This document shows positions 1 to 12,566 of a DNA stretch of 64,000 bases, piece after piece. The stretch comes from Mrakia gelida. Lineage: Eukaryota > Basidiomycota > Tremellomycetes > Cystofilobasidiales > Mrakiaceae. The translations under genes were made by a program, and so were the position numbers. The first letter of the stretch is position 1; each line of letters opens with the position of its first letter. The DNA lies in the NCBI GenBank assembly GCA_024345305.1, contig BRON01000012.1, forward strand, positions 1,302,001-1,366,000. Reading direction: 5' to 3'. Below the pieces are notes generated by a model. The model was given only the letters and a program-made list of their open reading frames with translations, did not search any database and was not told the DNA's origin.

Positions 1-1587
1 TATACGAACAGCGAAAGAGGAACTCACTGGAAGAAAGATCGATAGCAGGAAGAGCCTCGAGAGGAAGGGGGAGGTGTTGCGCCGAGGTAGGAGGGAGGGA
101 GGGAGGGAAAGGGGGCTGGTCGTCCGCTCGTAGATACTTTTTGCTTCTTCTGACTGTCCGAGAGGGTAGAGAAGACGGTAGGGGTGATACGGAAAGAAAG
201 AGAAGAGGAGTGGGAGTCGTGGTTGGTGAGATACAGACAGTCGTGTGAGCAAAATCGTTCAAGAATCAGCTGTCGCTTCCCCCCTTTCCCCCGCTCGATG
301 TTTGTTTCCCTGATCCGCCACCAATATCATTGGAAAGTTTTTGCTTCCTTCCTTGCTTAGGTAGCTCTCTTTCATGGACTATGCATTCGGTCTGGGAAAA
401 AACTTCCGCTGGCCCTGGAGCCGAACGAGGAAGATCGGAAGGCACTGCAGAGGTCGATGGCGAGCGAAGACGCGTCGTTCGCTCTCCCTCTCGTTTTGCC
501 AGGCATCACGAAGTGCTATAGACTTTTGAAGGTTTTGAGGAATCGTACCGAACAGACGGTGCTCGCGTCCGCTCGCAGACATTGCGCAAATGAACCAGGT
601 TCCGGCTGAAATCCTCGAATCTTCGGATCTCGCTGCTTGACCGACGCTTCTTCCTCTGCCTGCTGAGGGCGGCCTTCTCTCATCTTTCATCGCCTACACC
701 ACTCTCAGCGCGTACAGAAGAACAGAACAATGTGTACACCTAAGACTTGGCTTCTGGTCCGTGCTGGCACTCGTACACGGTCGCATCGACCTCTCGACGC
801 GCGCGTCGCTCGTGTTTTTTTTCTTCTATCTCCGTCGTCCTCGCCTCGTTACCTACTCTTGAACTCTCCGACCGCTTTTTCCAGTTACCCGCACTACCCT
901 CGAAGTATCAGCTTGAAAGACAGCCCCGATCCACATCGTTGTTCCTTCCTCGCTCCTCCCACTTCGCTCGACGCGTCTCTTTTCTTCTCTTCCCTTTCCC
1001 GCATCTTTTTACTCCTCATCTCTCCGACTTCAGAGTTCTCGAACGACTCTCACTCAGATCTAGCTCTCTGTCGTCTCGCCCTCGTGTGATATACCAAAGT
1101 TCTCCAGCCTTTACCCTTCAGCGCTCTCGTTGATCCGGTTGGTTTCGTTTTTCGTCTGTTCGTTCCCTCGTTCATTCTTAATCGCTCGCTTCACATCCTC
1201 ACAAGATTTTCCCAAAGCAAGCGAATCACCTTTCGAGCTCCCCGTCCTCATGGACCGAACGACTGGTCTCAGTAAAGAGTCGAAACCTCTTGCGCTCGCC
1301 GCTCAGGGTGTCGGTCGTTCGAGCTCACCCTCCTGACGTTCCTCTGTCGAGTCCTCCTCGTTCTCGTCTCCTCGATCGCTCGAAACAACAGCACCCACCA
1401 CAACGCTCTCGGACCCTCCATTTGCGAGCAGATGATTCATCAAGGAAAGGAACTCCCAGTAACGCGTGCTCGACGTCGCGTGTTCTTTCCTTTCCTCCTC
1501 GCCCCATTCATCCCCCGAAACACCCAACTCAACGTCCATCTCATTGGCCCCCCTCCCCTTCTTTCTTCTCCCTTCTCCCCCATCCCA
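1..1587. other. gene-poor left end
   Basis: No reading frame here has protein-like content plus matching splice sites. The left 400 bases are purine-rich (GGGA runs), and 770-1750 is pyrimidine-rich on the plus strand, which looks like leader/promoter sequence. The rightmost part must contain the 3' end of the carrier-like gene that stops at 1588. Short open frames (for example 330-521 and 730-1089) are low-complexity and not supported. Confidence 0.5.
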
Positions 1588-3653
1588 TCACGGGAACCCC
1601 CTCGCCAAATTCCCCCCCAACGTAATCCACCACCCCCTCGCCAGCACCCTCCCCCCTTCCTCCTCCCACATCTTCCTCGCACAATCCATCAACCCCTCGT
1701 ACGGCTCGTCCTCCGACCTGAACCCTACTACGTCCTCCCCCTCTGCGAAGTACGGGAGATCGATCGTTTCTGACCCCGAGGAGGGAGGGGGAGGTGTGGG
1801 TGAGAGGGTAGAGTAGTACGGGATCAAAGGGGTGGTGTGGTTTCGCTGGAGGGAGAGACGGGTGGAGATGACTTCGAGGGGGGTTAGGATGAGAGAGGAT
1901 AGGGCTTGGAACTGGTGGGAGAGGGGAGGGGAGGGATGGGTGAGAGGAGGGGAGGGGAGGGACGCGTCGGGTGAGTTTTCGGTTGAGTGGAAAGGAGGGA
2001 GAGGGAGTGAAAAGGGAGAGGGAGACGAACGAAGAAGAACAAAAAGTATCTGAACGCTGAGAACTCGAGGTCGGCTGAGGGGTTCTCGGCTGGGAAGTCT
2101 TCTCCGTCGTCGGGGAGGACGATCACGTCCGCTGGAGAGGAAAAAGGAAAGGAAATGAAGACGAGTCAGTCAGTCGGCGTGCTCTGTCTCGTCCAAGTTC
2201 CACATCGGTTCGCGCCCGAGTAGAAAAATATCCAGTGCGTCCTTTGCGCGTCGAGAACAGAACGAAGACGAAAACGAGACGAGAGAAACTCGACTCACCC
2301 GATCCCCAGCCCGGCAAGATCACACTCCTCACAATCCTCATCAGGAAGACCGTCCAGAACATGTAGGCCGCGGTCGAAGCGAGCAGTCCCGGAGTGAGGT
2401 ACAGCACCCAAGGTTTCTCTCGTTCGTGAGGAGTGAAGAGCGCCGAGAGGGACACTCTGAACGAGCGAAGGTCGGTTGGGAGGATGTAAGGGGTTGTGAT
2501 GGCTCTGCCGTCGTCGGTGGGGTGGGAGGATGAACTAGGTCAGTGAGCGAGTAGGGAGAAGGAGAGAGAGAGAGCGAGGATGAAAGAAGGGGTGGGGGGG
2601 GGGGGGGGGAGGGAGATGAGACGAACCTGTTTGTGAGGATGAGGAGAGGGAGGGAGATGAAAGTGATGACCATAGAGACGATGGCCATTCGAAGACCTGA
2701 AGGGTTCGGCACTGTCGCTCCTGAGGGTAGGAAAGTTGAAGATGCGCCGAGGAAAATGATAGTCTGGAAGAGAGAATAAAGGAAACGAGAGAGAGAAGAC
2801 AGGGTCAGAAGGAGAGAGAGAGTGGAGGGAGGAAAGTTTGGGTGAGCTGCGAGGGAACGAGACTCACGATGGCGAAGTTGATGGAGTGAGAGAGGATGTA
2901 GGGGAAGATTCCTGAGCGAACGAAACGAAGGCGGTGGAGGAGGGGAGAAGAGGACAAGACAAGTCAGCGATGGTTTCCCTCCCTTCCCTCAGGTGCTAGA
3001 GAATGGAATCGTCCGCGAGCGTGCATTAGCTCTAGCTACGACCTTCTTGCTCTCTTCTCAGAGTGCGAAAAAGTGCAGCAGAAGACGCAACGAAGGAAAG
3101 CGAGAAGACGAGAAGGAGATGGCCAAACTCAAAACGACGACGACGGATGGAGCTCATCATTCACTCACCTTTGTACAAGCCAGCGAACCCTTCGAGTTCC
3201 TTCACCCTCTTCATCATCCCAAACAAACTCGTAACAACAGGTCCAACCCTGTACATCCATCCAAACCCAAAGACCGAAAATCAGCGACGTGTCCTCTCTC
3301 GCTTGCGGGCGAAGTTCACGGAGATCGAATCGTGAGTCGACTCGAACGTCCTACTGACCTAGCATCCTCCTCCTCATCGAGCCCTACCCCTCTGGGCGTA
3401 AAGTTGGCTCGGAACCTGACGAGAGATCCAACGAGTGGGACGAGGAACAGAGAGCGGAACCCGACCACGAAGACGCTGGAGAAGAGAGAGAGGAAGGGGG
3501 AAGGGAAGGGAAGTGGAAGGTGAGCTTTGGTTCGTTTGAAGATGGGGGGTACGAGAAGGGTGGGTTAGGAAGGAGTAGAGAGTGGACTCACGCAAAGATA
3601 GGTGCTAAGATGCACAGCAAGAGAATCTCAAAGAATGAGCCGAAGAAAGACAT
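1588..3653 (-). CDS. mitochondrial-carrier-like membrane protein
   Basis: Multi-exon gene. Exon 1 (3592-3653) encodes MSFFGSFFEILLLCILAPIF, a hydrophobic start. Exon 2 starts at 3475 after a CAG. Joined exons read on through 'RFRANFTPRGVGLDEEED', then 'VGPVVTSLFGMMKRVKELEG' followed by FAGLYKG, then hydrophobic stretches (GIFPYILSHSINFAI and a segment with TIIFLGASSTF), and finally 'LILTPLEVISTRLSLQRN' and a segment with PYEGLMDCARKMWEEEGG. The pattern of P-x-E-x-x-(S)-T-R after a helix, followed by E-G-x-x-x-L-x-(K/R)-G, is the mitochondrial carrier (SLC25) repeat. The substrate cannot be told. The matrix salt-bridge motifs are imperfect, so it may be a divergent member. One internal donor is GTTCGT. 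The stop is the TGA at 1588-1590. Family placement is good, exact exon borders are approximate. Confidence 0.65.
2594..2609 (+). repeat. poly-G run in carrier-like gene intron
   Basis: Sixteen consecutive G within an intron of the minus-strand carrier-like gene, i.e. a poly-C tract in the transcript. Confidence 0.9.
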
Positions 3654-3815
3654 GGTGTTGAGCGTTGGGTGGAACGAAGCGAGGGCAGAGGAGGGAAGGG
3701 ACAAGGGGAGTCGAAACCGCGAGTGACGTGTTCGAAGCCGCAGTGCTTTCCTTTCGTTCAGATTTTCGGGTAGAGCGGAGAGTATCAGAAGATAGAGCTT
3801 TCGATCAGCTCCAAG

Positions 3816-3824
3816 GATATATAG
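3816..3824 (-). promoter_or_regulatory. TATA-like box
   Basis: An AT-rich CTATATATC on the minus strand lies about 165 bases upstream of the carrier-like gene's ATG (3653), between that gene and the stop of the cyclophilin gene. AT-rich words are rare here, so it may be the core promoter. No other support. Confidence 0.3.
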
Positions 3825-3843
3825 TTCAAGTAGAGAAAAGGAT

Positions 3844-5787
3844 TCATCGTCTATCTCTATCTCGATCCCTATCACGCGTCCTGTCCCTCTCCCTCTCCCT
3901 CTCGCGATCTCCTCCTCCTCCTCCTCGTTCCCTCTCTCGTTCCCTATCCCTATCCCTTCTGTCATCCCTATCCCTCGAATCCCGTCTCGGAGGACTCCTA
4001 CTTCTGCTCCTCCTTCTTCCGCCGTCCCCTCCACCTCTGCTTCGCTCGTCCCGCCCTCCCCCTCGATGATCCCTCTCCCTCTCCTTCCCTCCTCGCGAAG
4101 ACGACGACCCCCCTCCCCCTCCACCACTGCTCCCTCCATGATCGAACACCATCCCCATGGGCGCACCCTTCCCTGATCCTCCGTACCCCTCGTCCCGGAA
4201 GCGAGAGGAAGCGACGAGATCGTTTCGACCTCCAAAGCCACCGCGTCCTCCTCCTCCTCCTCCTCGACCACCTCGACCTCCACGTCCCCCACCGCCAACG
4301 GAGGAAGCTGCTGATCCCCAGGAGCCTCCCATTTTCTTGATGGATTGGGAGCTGAGAAGAAAACGGCAAAGGAACGAAGTCAGCTCGCGAAGGGGAAGAC
4401 GCGACGGAGGACGGGGGGGGAGGGAGAAAGACGAACAAATCGACCCAGATTCGACGATCATCGACGAGGACGTTCTGCATCTTGAAGTAGGCCTGGGACG
4501 ATGAGGGAGAGCGGAAAGGTCAGCTTCCATCCCAGGAACATCGTCTTTCAAAGCGGGTCCGAACTCACCTGCTCAGCTTCCTCCCTCTTATCGAACTCAA
4601 CAAACGCGTACTGCAGACTGTCGCCCGTCTTCTTGTCCCTCAGCACCTCGCAGCTCATGATTTTTCCGAACCTCGAGAAGATCAACTCGAGATCCTCGTC
4701 CCTGGTGACCGGGTTGAGCTTGCACACGAAGAGGACGTTCTCTGGGGGTCGAACGTTGGCGAAGGGGAGATCTCCGATCATCTCGAGCGTGAGAGCCGAG
4801 GCGGACGCTGCTTGGGTTCGTCGTTGAGCTTCCATTTCGGATTCGGGGAGGGTGGCGAGAGCGTCTTCGTCGTCGAGGATTCGGAGGTTGGGGTTGGTGT
4901 CTGGGATGAGGGTTGGCGAGGAGGGAGGGATGAGGAGTCCTGGGGGATCGGGGAAGGGGTCGTCTGAGGGAGGGAGGAGGGGAGGGAGGAGCGAAGAGCG
5001 AGAAGGAGGTGGTTAGCTTTGACGAGCGCGCTACAACACAGACGAACGAAGTACTACTAACCCAGCACCACCACATGCCTAATCCTAACGTCCTTCAGCG
5101 GTCTCCCGTCCGTATCAACAAAGACCTCGTTCATCTGTTCCAACACGTCCAACCCCTCGACGACCCTTCCAAAGACGGCGTGGGTGGAATCGAGGTACTC
5201 GATCCCTCCCTCGGCGAGAGTGATGAAGAACTGAGAACCGCATCCTCCTTGAGGTCCTGGAGCGACGGCCATGGAGACCGTTCCTCGGGAGGAGTGCTTC
5301 AGGCGAGGGACGATGGTCGGTTTGAAGTACCGAGGGACGGAGGAGGAGGTGGAAGGAGAGAGGGAAGCGAGATGGGAGAGAAAGGATTGACCACCGGTTC
5401 CTGTAGCTGTAGGATCTCCTGTTTGGGCGATGAAATCTTTGGAGACTGGGAAGGGGGGGAAGTGGATGGGGAAGCAAGAAGGGAAGGGGAGGGAGGAGAG
5501 TGAGCTTCGATTCTCTTGTCTCTCTCTCGCTCTCGCTTGTTTCGTTTCAGGCCGCGAGACCCACTGTTGAAGAACGCGTTGAGGTTGTAGTAGTAGATCT
5601 TGCAGAGCTGATTAGAGTAAGGGGTAAGGTAAGGTTCGAATCAGCGAAGACCCCAAGCGAGGGAGGAGATGAAGGACGGAAGGAAGGGGGAGCTCACCTT
5701 GAGGAAGTTCTCGGACAGCTCTGGACAAGCTTCGACTTCAAGATCGATAACGAGATCTCCTAGACTCGTTTCTAGTAGAACGCTCAT
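3844..5787 (-). CDS. CYP6: peptidyl-prolyl isomerase with RRM (PPIL4/Cyp6 type)
   Basis: The N-terminus [20 protein letters not shown] starts a cyclophilin domain. Later exons carry '[15 protein letters not shown]', '[20 protein letters not shown]' and 'VRIRHVVVL'. After a linker comes an RRM: '[20 protein letters not shown]' is RNP2, and '[18 protein letters not shown]' is RNP1. The C-terminus is a long Gly/Arg/Ser and RD/RE-rich tail ending in [10 protein letters not shown]. The order cyclophilin, RRM, charged tail is that of the PPIL4/Cyp6 family, nuclear prolyl isomerases associated with splicing/transcription. It is split by several introns with GTGAGC donors. The start at 5787 is the first ATG that gives the canonical cyclophilin beginning. 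It is head-to-head with the PPR-like gene, 215 bases apart. Confidence 0.88.
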
Positions 5788-6002
5788 ATCGGGAAGAAGG
5801 GGGGAGTTGCCGAAAGAAGAAGAAGAAGGATGGATGATGGTCGTCGAAAGAGGGTCGCCCTGCCCGTCCCTCCTTCGTCCTCTTGCGAAGGTGGACGAAA
5901 AACGAGCTCTCCTTCCTCCTTCCTTCCCAACCATCTCGGACCCCTCCCTTCCCCCTTCTCCCCCTCTTCTCTTTCTCCCTTTCCGAATCGACTCTCTTTA
6001 GG

Positions 6003-9000
6003 ATGCTCATAATCCCAAGGAGTTCAGCTCCTCGGCTACGGTCAGCAGTCGCCATCGTAGCAGCCAACGCAGGAGGAGGAGGAGGACGAGGTCAACGAGC
6101 GACTCTCCTCTTGAACCGAGCCTCGTCCAGATCGTATGCGAGTACTTCGAGGGTGAGCAGTCCTCTCCCCATATATACATATATGCATACTCCGTCTGGA
6201 CCCAATGCGCTGACTCCCTCTTCTCTTCTCTCCCTCTGGCCGTCAGTCCTCCGTCCTCGTCTCGTCGAGCTCATCCTCTTCCTCCTTCCCTCCTCGCCCT
6301 TCGACCTCGACCTCCTCCTTCCTTCTTCGCTTCAACTCTACCACAACATCGACTGCGGAACCCGAACCTACCCTCCCCCCTCCAACTGCGGATTCAGCTA
6401 TACCCTCGGAATCGGAACTCCCTACTCCTCCAACCGCCTTCTCCCCTCCCACCGAGTACCCGACCCATTCCTCCGCCGTGGACGCCATCGCTTCCTTCCA
6501 AACGCTCTCCCCTCCAGCAACCCCGGAACAGTACGAAAGCCTCCTCTCGGCTCTCACCAAGCACTCGTCCACCTCGCCCACCTTGACCAGCTCCCTCCAC
6601 CCCCTCTCGGTCTACAACCAGATGCTCGATCTTCAAATCGAACCCACCCAGTCCTCCATCGCCAACCTCATCCTCCTCCTCTGCGCCCAGGATCGTCAGT
6701 TCAACAAGGTCTACAACCCTCAGCGAGCCAAACCCGTCGACCCGAAAATCAAAGGAAGGATCGGAGTCAACTCCAAACCAGACTCAGCCTTCTCCTCCGC
6801 CGTCGCGCTCTTCAGAGCTGCCCTCCCTCGACACCTCGAACGCAAGTCCGTCACCTTTACCGCTCCAGTCTACGAGGCTCTTCTCCAGTCGTCGGTTCTT
6901 CACAGGGATCCTCAGACGGCGAGAGAGATCTACTTGGAGATGGACAAGCAGTCCCAGCCGGGGGAGGCAGAGGAGGAGAAGCATGTCGAGATCACTTCGT
7001 CGGCCGTCAAGAGCCTCATCGACGCTTTCGCTTTCACCAACTCGGGAGCCGTCAAGGTCGCGTTCGAGTCCTCCAGGGGCAAGGAGAGGGACGGATCGCT
7101 TTCTCTCAGTTATAAATCGTGAGTTGCCTTGCCTCGACTTCCTCGACGCGTTGACGACCGCTGACTCTCGGCTCCTTCTTCGCTCTCATTTCACCTCCCT
7201 GTTACTCCCATCTGCAGAAGGAAGACGGTATGGCTCGCCGCGATGAAGGCGTACCTCCTCTGCGGCGACGTGGACGCTGCGAAGGAGCTCTTCGAGCAGG
7301 TCGTCACCGCTCCTCGTCCTTCGACGCCATCAACCACCTCGACGACTTCTCCAACTCCCACGGACCCCGAGGACGGCGAATCCACTCCCATCGAGTCCGC
7401 TTCCACCTCCACCTCGGATCCTTCTCCTTCCATCCCAGCATCGTCCTCCGAACCGGAGGCTCCTACCGAACCCATCGAGTCTCCTCCCTCCTCTTCCCCA
7501 ACGTCCTCCTCCCCCTCTCTCGACGGTCCCCCCTCCACTTCCCTCGACACCATCTCCGAACCCATCGAACTCTCTCCCATCCCATTCATCCCGGCGAGCA
7601 TCGCCCTCCGAGACATCTTCGACGTCGCACCCGATCAAGCTCAAATCCGACGCGACTCCCTCTCCCCTTTCCTCCTTCACGCCACCTCCCTTCCTCTCCC
7701 ACCACTCGATATAGAAGCCACCATCCGAACAGCGATCAACTACTTCATCAAAGACGGGAACGGCAAGCAGATCGTGGCAGCCCTCCGTCTCCTCCACGAG
7801 AAGGCTCCCAAGTGGACGACCGCCGTCGATCTCGTCGGAATCCAGGCCCTCATGTCCCCGAAATTCAACGGATCTCGTCAATTCGAGGAGGTCGCCTTCG
7901 TATCCGCGATGAAGAGAGTCAAGCGAGGAAGGGACCTCAAACCGTTCCCTGCAGACATGGCGAGGGACCTCGTTCGAGTTCAGGCTTCCAGACGCTCGTC
8001 GGATGAGGTCGCCGACTTCCATCGCTTCGTTCTCAAGACGCAGCTCGGCCCTCGCGAACGACTCGAAACTCACAAGAAGGTCATCGCTCGTCTCCTCCAA
8101 TCCACTCTCCCGCCTGCCGAGCGCCAGCTTGAAACCATCGTCAAGGTCATCGCTGCAGCTCGTGAGCTCAACGTTCGAGAGGGCCACAACTTCCTCTCCC
8201 AGTACATCGGATCCTTCAAAGACATCTACGCCAAGGCCAAGGCTCAAGTCGGAGGAGATATCACTCGCCTCAACCTCACGAGCTCGACGGTCGGAAGTCT
8301 TTTCGAACTCCTCGCGGCTCAGGACCAACAGACCCGTCCTTCGTCCTCGCCCATGTCTCGTCGTCCCCAGATGTCCCTCGTCGAGGAGTTCGTCCAGGAT
8401 CTCATCAACGCAGGAGATGCCCTCGAATCGATCGCCGTCTCTCGGCGTCAAGCCTTCGCAGCCAGGAAGATTCTCGCGGAATCGACAGGATGGGCGGAGG
8501 CGTCGCTGCTGTTGGAGCCGTTCTTGGAGGAGCCGGTGGAGAACGAGAGCCAGTTGGAGGAGATTGAGCCAGCCAAGGAGGTCGTCGAGAGCAAGGAGGA
8601 GGTCGAGGGCTCGAGTGTGGCGAAGGAGGGAGAGTCAGCGGCTGAGGGAGAGGAGGTCGAGCCTGCCGAGGCTCAGGAAACCGAGGTCATCAAGATCGTG
8701 CGACAGGTCTTCGACTTCGAGGACGCTCCCTGGAGATCTTTGATCCGAGAAGGAGAGGGCTTGGTTGCACTGCTCCCTACTCCTCCGTCTTCGTCGATAT
8801 CACCGGATCCCACGGTCGACTCCCCGTCCGACCTCGCTTCCTCCATCGAGGTCGACGACGCGTCTCCCTCCGTCTCCCCTCCTCAGGACGAACCCCTCTT
8901 CACCCCCGAATCCCCTACCACCGACTCCACTCCCTCTCAAGAGTCTTCCAAGTCCTCCTCCAAATCCTCCAAACCTCGCAGGATCAAATCCGACTCCAAG

Positions 9001-11142
9001 CGATCCGCCCAACTCCTCGACGCTCGTCTCCAGACCCTCATCGTCAACACCACTCCGGATTCAGCAGTCGCTTCCTACCACTGCCTTCGCGACATCCTCG
9101 TCACCGGACACGTTCCTCCCTTCGCTCTCATTTCCCAGGTCGCAGAGTCCCTCGGTCGTCGGTTCGAACATCAAAAGGTCGTCGAGATCGTCCAACTCAT
9201 CGAGCACGCTTCCGAGGGAGGAATGGTCTGGGATCAGTCGTCGGCCGTTCGAGTTCACAGCGAGATCATCTCTGCTTTCGCCTACTGCCGAGATTCCCTC
9301 TCGACGGAGTACCATCGAACCTACCTTGAGGAGAAGATGGGAGCCAAAGCAACCTCGTCGGCCTACGGAGCACTCATCTTCAACGGGGAGGATTCGACGG
9401 GAGACGCGAGCTACGCCGTCAAGCTCTGGAAGGAGGCTCGGCTCGCGAACCGTTCGACTCATCGACATCTCTACAACGGGATGATGAAGGCTTTCGGGCA
9501 GGTTGGGAAAGTGGAGGAGTCGGTGAAGATCTTGGCTTCGATGAGGGAGGGTCGAGCGACGCCGTCGTGGGCCAGTTATGGATTCGCCATCGTTTGTCTT
9601 CTCTCTCGTTATCCTCTCTCCTCCTTCTGACTGAGACTGACTCGGATCTTCTCCTTCGTGTTTAACAGGAGGCGTGTCTTCAAGACGGACAGCTCGAGAA
9701 GGCCGAGGAGCTCTACCGACAGATGCAACGCGAAACTCTCTCCACTCCGAGACGCGACTTCAAGCCTTCGATTCTTCCCTTCACGTGAGTTCCTCCCTTC
9801 CTGCTCTCTCCTGCTGCGTTTTTCCTTCGCATATCGCTGACCCTCCCTCTCCCTTTCTCTCTCGTTCTCCCCAGCTCGCTCATGCAGTACTACGCGACGA
9901 AGCAGAAGGATCGAGACGCTCTCCTCAGGATCGACGGTGACCTTCGGGATCTCGACCTCCTCTCTCACTCCTTCACCTACGAGGTCCTCATCAACGCTTA
10001 CGGAGGGATTGCACCAGTCGAGAAGAACACCATGTGGGACGTCATAGAGCTCCTCGAGGCGAACGAGACTCAGCACGCAAAGGTCCAAGGAATGCACTGG
10101 GCTGCCATGATCAGGTGTTTGGGAGTTGATGGTGAGTTCTCCCATCTCTCACTCTTTCTCGCAGACTTCGAAGATCGAAGACCGAATGACTGACGCGCAC
10201 CACTTGCCTCTCGAATCCACAGACTTCGACGCCGCCGTCTCCACCTTCGACGGAATCGAATCGCGTCCCTCCTCGTTCAACAAGAACCCTCCTCTCCCCG
10301 ACGTCGTCGCCTACTCCGCCATCCTCGAAGTCGCCAAGTCCAACGATCGTCAGGACGTCGTCGAGAAGTACACGACGCAGATGGAGTCGAGTCTCATCGC
10401 TTCGACGATGAAGGCGGATCTTCTCATCAAGACCTTCGCCGAGTCGAAGGACTTCGAGTCCGCGAGGAGGGTCTTCGAGAGCACGCTTGACGAGCCTCTT
10501 GGTGAGTACTCGTTTCCCTTTTTCCTTCCAACCTCTTGCCTAGCGTCCTGATCGTTCCCTCGTCGCGTTCTCAACAGATCTCGTCCGACCTCTCCGAGTC
10601 GATCCCTCCCAACCCATCGCCACCGTCTCCTCGCCGATCTACCGACTTGGGTCCACCTGGAACGCCATCATCCAAGCTGAGTTCGCTCAAGGAAACCAGG
10701 CCGAAGCCGTCGCTCTTCTCAGCAGGATGCAGGCCGTCGAGTGGAAACCGAACCGTTCGTTCTCTTTTTCCCTCCCTGTCCTTCCTTTCCCTCCTCGTTT
10801 TCGAGCAAGTGCTGACCGCGAGTCTTCGTCTTCGATCATACAGAACGACCCGTCGCTACCATCCGTCAACTTGGTGAACTCCTCTCGGTCGAGACGTACG
10901 AGGAGGTGGAGACGGTCGAGTTCGACTTCGCCACAGACCTGAACGCTCCTCGCTTCGTCGACCTCACATCCGAAAGCTCTTCCCCCGCCGAGACGCTTGA
11001 GATCGAGGCTGGAGAGGGAGAGGTTGTTGAGGCTGAAACTGAGGCCGAAGGGGTCGTCGTCGAGGAGGTCATTGAGGTTGTGGAGGAGGTCGTCGAAGTC
11101 GAGGAGAAGGACGACGCGTCGGCGTCGGCGTCGAAGCCTTAG
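6003..11142 (+). CDS. large PPR-like mitochondrial protein
   Basis: Exon 1 (6003 to about 6152) encodes MLIIPRSSAPRLRS followed by Arg/Ser/Ala-rich residues ending in RASSRSYASTS, a typical mitochondrial presequence. Exon 2 runs to about 7120, the large exon 3 from 7219 to about 9596, then four to five short exons to the TAG at 11140-11142. The protein is roughly 1,450 residues. Helical-pair segments include 'KAYLLCGDVDAAKELFEQVV', 'EACLQDGQLEKAEELYRQM', 'SHSFTYEVLINAYGG', 'VVAYSAILEVAKSN' and 'STWNAIIQAEFAQGNQAEAV', which resemble pentatricopeptide repeats. Ser/Pro/Glu-rich low-complexity insertions lie around residues 380-450 and 790-870, and the C-terminus is very acidic (EVVEVEEKDDASASASKP). 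PPR proteins bind organelle RNA; a role in mitochondrial RNA processing or translation is inference. The specific orthologue was not recognised. Confidence 0.75.
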
Positions 11143-11521
11143 TTTGCCTTTCGTTTCTTTCAGCGTCGCTCGCTCTTCTCTCTGTAGTTATGTACCCTAC
11201 GCATCCCATCTCTCATCTTTTAGCATCTCTCCTTATCCTCTTCTCCCTTTTCGCTTAGATCTATCTGCATGGGTGATCCGGACCGAACGAACGAAGCAAC
11301 TTCGTCGAGTTCGCGGCCGAGATGCGACTCAATGAGAGAGAGGAGCATGCGAGAAGAAGGTCGTGAAAAGAAGGGGAGAAAAGGTAGGGACTAGTCTATG
11401 TACAGAGTCATAGAAGGAGCGAAGCAGGCCAGAAACCGAAGCCAGAGAGAGAGAGAGGGAAGAAAGAAAGCTAACGAACGACCGACGCGATTCGATTCGA
11501 AACGAGACGAGGACTGCTCGC
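11143..11521. other. convergent intergenic region
   Basis: Lies between the 3' ends of the PPR-like gene (plus) and NDUFA13 (minus). Pyrimidine-rich at first (3' UTR), then purine-rich. I see no gene. Confidence 0.6.
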
Positions 11522-12566
11522 TCAATGCAACCAAACGGTAGGTCGAACGTATTCCTTGGTGTGGTAAGGCATCTTTCCGACCTGTTCTCCCCAACCAGTG
11601 CAACCGGATTCAAAGGCAGAGAGTCAGCGACGAACGCGTGCGTGCGGACGGACGAAACTCGGCTCGACTCGACTCGACTCTCGAAATGACGAAGGAGGAA
11701 AACGGAACGTACCTCCCAGTTCTCGACATCCTTCATAATGATCCTCTCTCGTTCCTTCCCCGCCCACTCGCGTCGATACTGATCTCGTTCGCTCTCGGCC
11801 ATGATGAAGGGGATCGTGTGGATTCGAGCCCAGGTCATCTCGCGGAGGTTCTCCCTGAGGACGCCGAAGTGAGCAAAAAGCGAAAGCGAAACGAAGGAAG
11901 GTGGTCAGCTCTCGTGCCTCTCGACCGTCGTTCACTTCCGTCTGTTCGAGGAACGGCCTCGAGAGCCGGGAGGACGAAAGAAAGAGAGAGGATGGGTGGA
12001 GGAGTGCGAGGGGAGGGGAACACTCACTCCTCCTCCGCCCTCCTCCTATCTCCGTGGTATCTTCCAAAGGTGATGGCGAAACCGAAGACTCCGAAGATGA
12101 GCAGACCTGGGAATCCCTTGAAGGGGAGGGAGCGTTTGTATCTGACGGAACCGTAGCCTTGGGGAGGAGGCATGTCTTGCTTGTAAGGGATGGGAGGGAG
12201 CGATCCCGTGGGGGAGGGGGAGGTGAGAGACACTTTGGGAGGGAAAGCAAGGGAAGATACGGTCAGCTCCTAGGTCTCGGAAGTTGGGGCGGGAGCGAGT
12301 GGATGTATGATTGGGGAGAAGGAGAGGTGAGAGAGGAGGGAGAGAGGAGAGGTCGCTTCGGCGTTGACCTTCAGCCCGGCCTCAACTCCTCAGAAAACCT
12401 TTCTTTCACCTCTGACCTAGATCCCTACACTTCGGAGCCTTCCCTCCCACCTTCCTGTACTCTTTTCAGCAACTTGTACGACCTCTCACGCTCGTACGCG
12501 ACGTCCGTTCGAGAGAGAGATGAGCGAGCGGGGAAGGAAGGGCTCGAACGAAGGAGGGGACTCACT
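11522..12566 (-). CDS. NADH dehydrogenase subunit NDUFA13/GRIM-19
   Basis: Reconstructed from four exons: A at 12566, 12232-12028, 11854-11713 and 11581-11522, giving 408 bases and a 135-residue protein. It contains 'YKQDMPPPQGYGSVRYKRSL', then one membrane helix ('FPGLLIFGVFGFAITFG'), then 'ARIHTIPFIMAESERDQYRR', and ends VRPTVWLH. This is the layout of NDUFA13 (B16.6), a single-pass accessory subunit of respiratory complex I in the inner mitochondrial membrane. All junction phases agree. The start codon is peculiar: no ATG lies just upstream in the second exon, but joining the A before the GTGAGT at 12565-12560 to the TG after the AAG acceptor (12232) creates ATG-TCT-CTC. The alternative start is the internal ATG of DMPPP. 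Divergent from the gene at 13051. Confidence 0.88.

Noticed and set aside
470..660. Faint resemblance to the F-box paralogues (CYRLLKVLRNR, and VPAEIL in another frame)
   Set aside because: The similarity is short, the segments are in different frames and in the wrong order, and no splice sites support an exon.
7330..8451. Long minus-strand frame within the PPR-like gene
   Set aside because: Mirror of the GC-rich exon on the plus strand; composition (Glu/Gly/Arg-rich) is typical of antisense frames and it has no domain.
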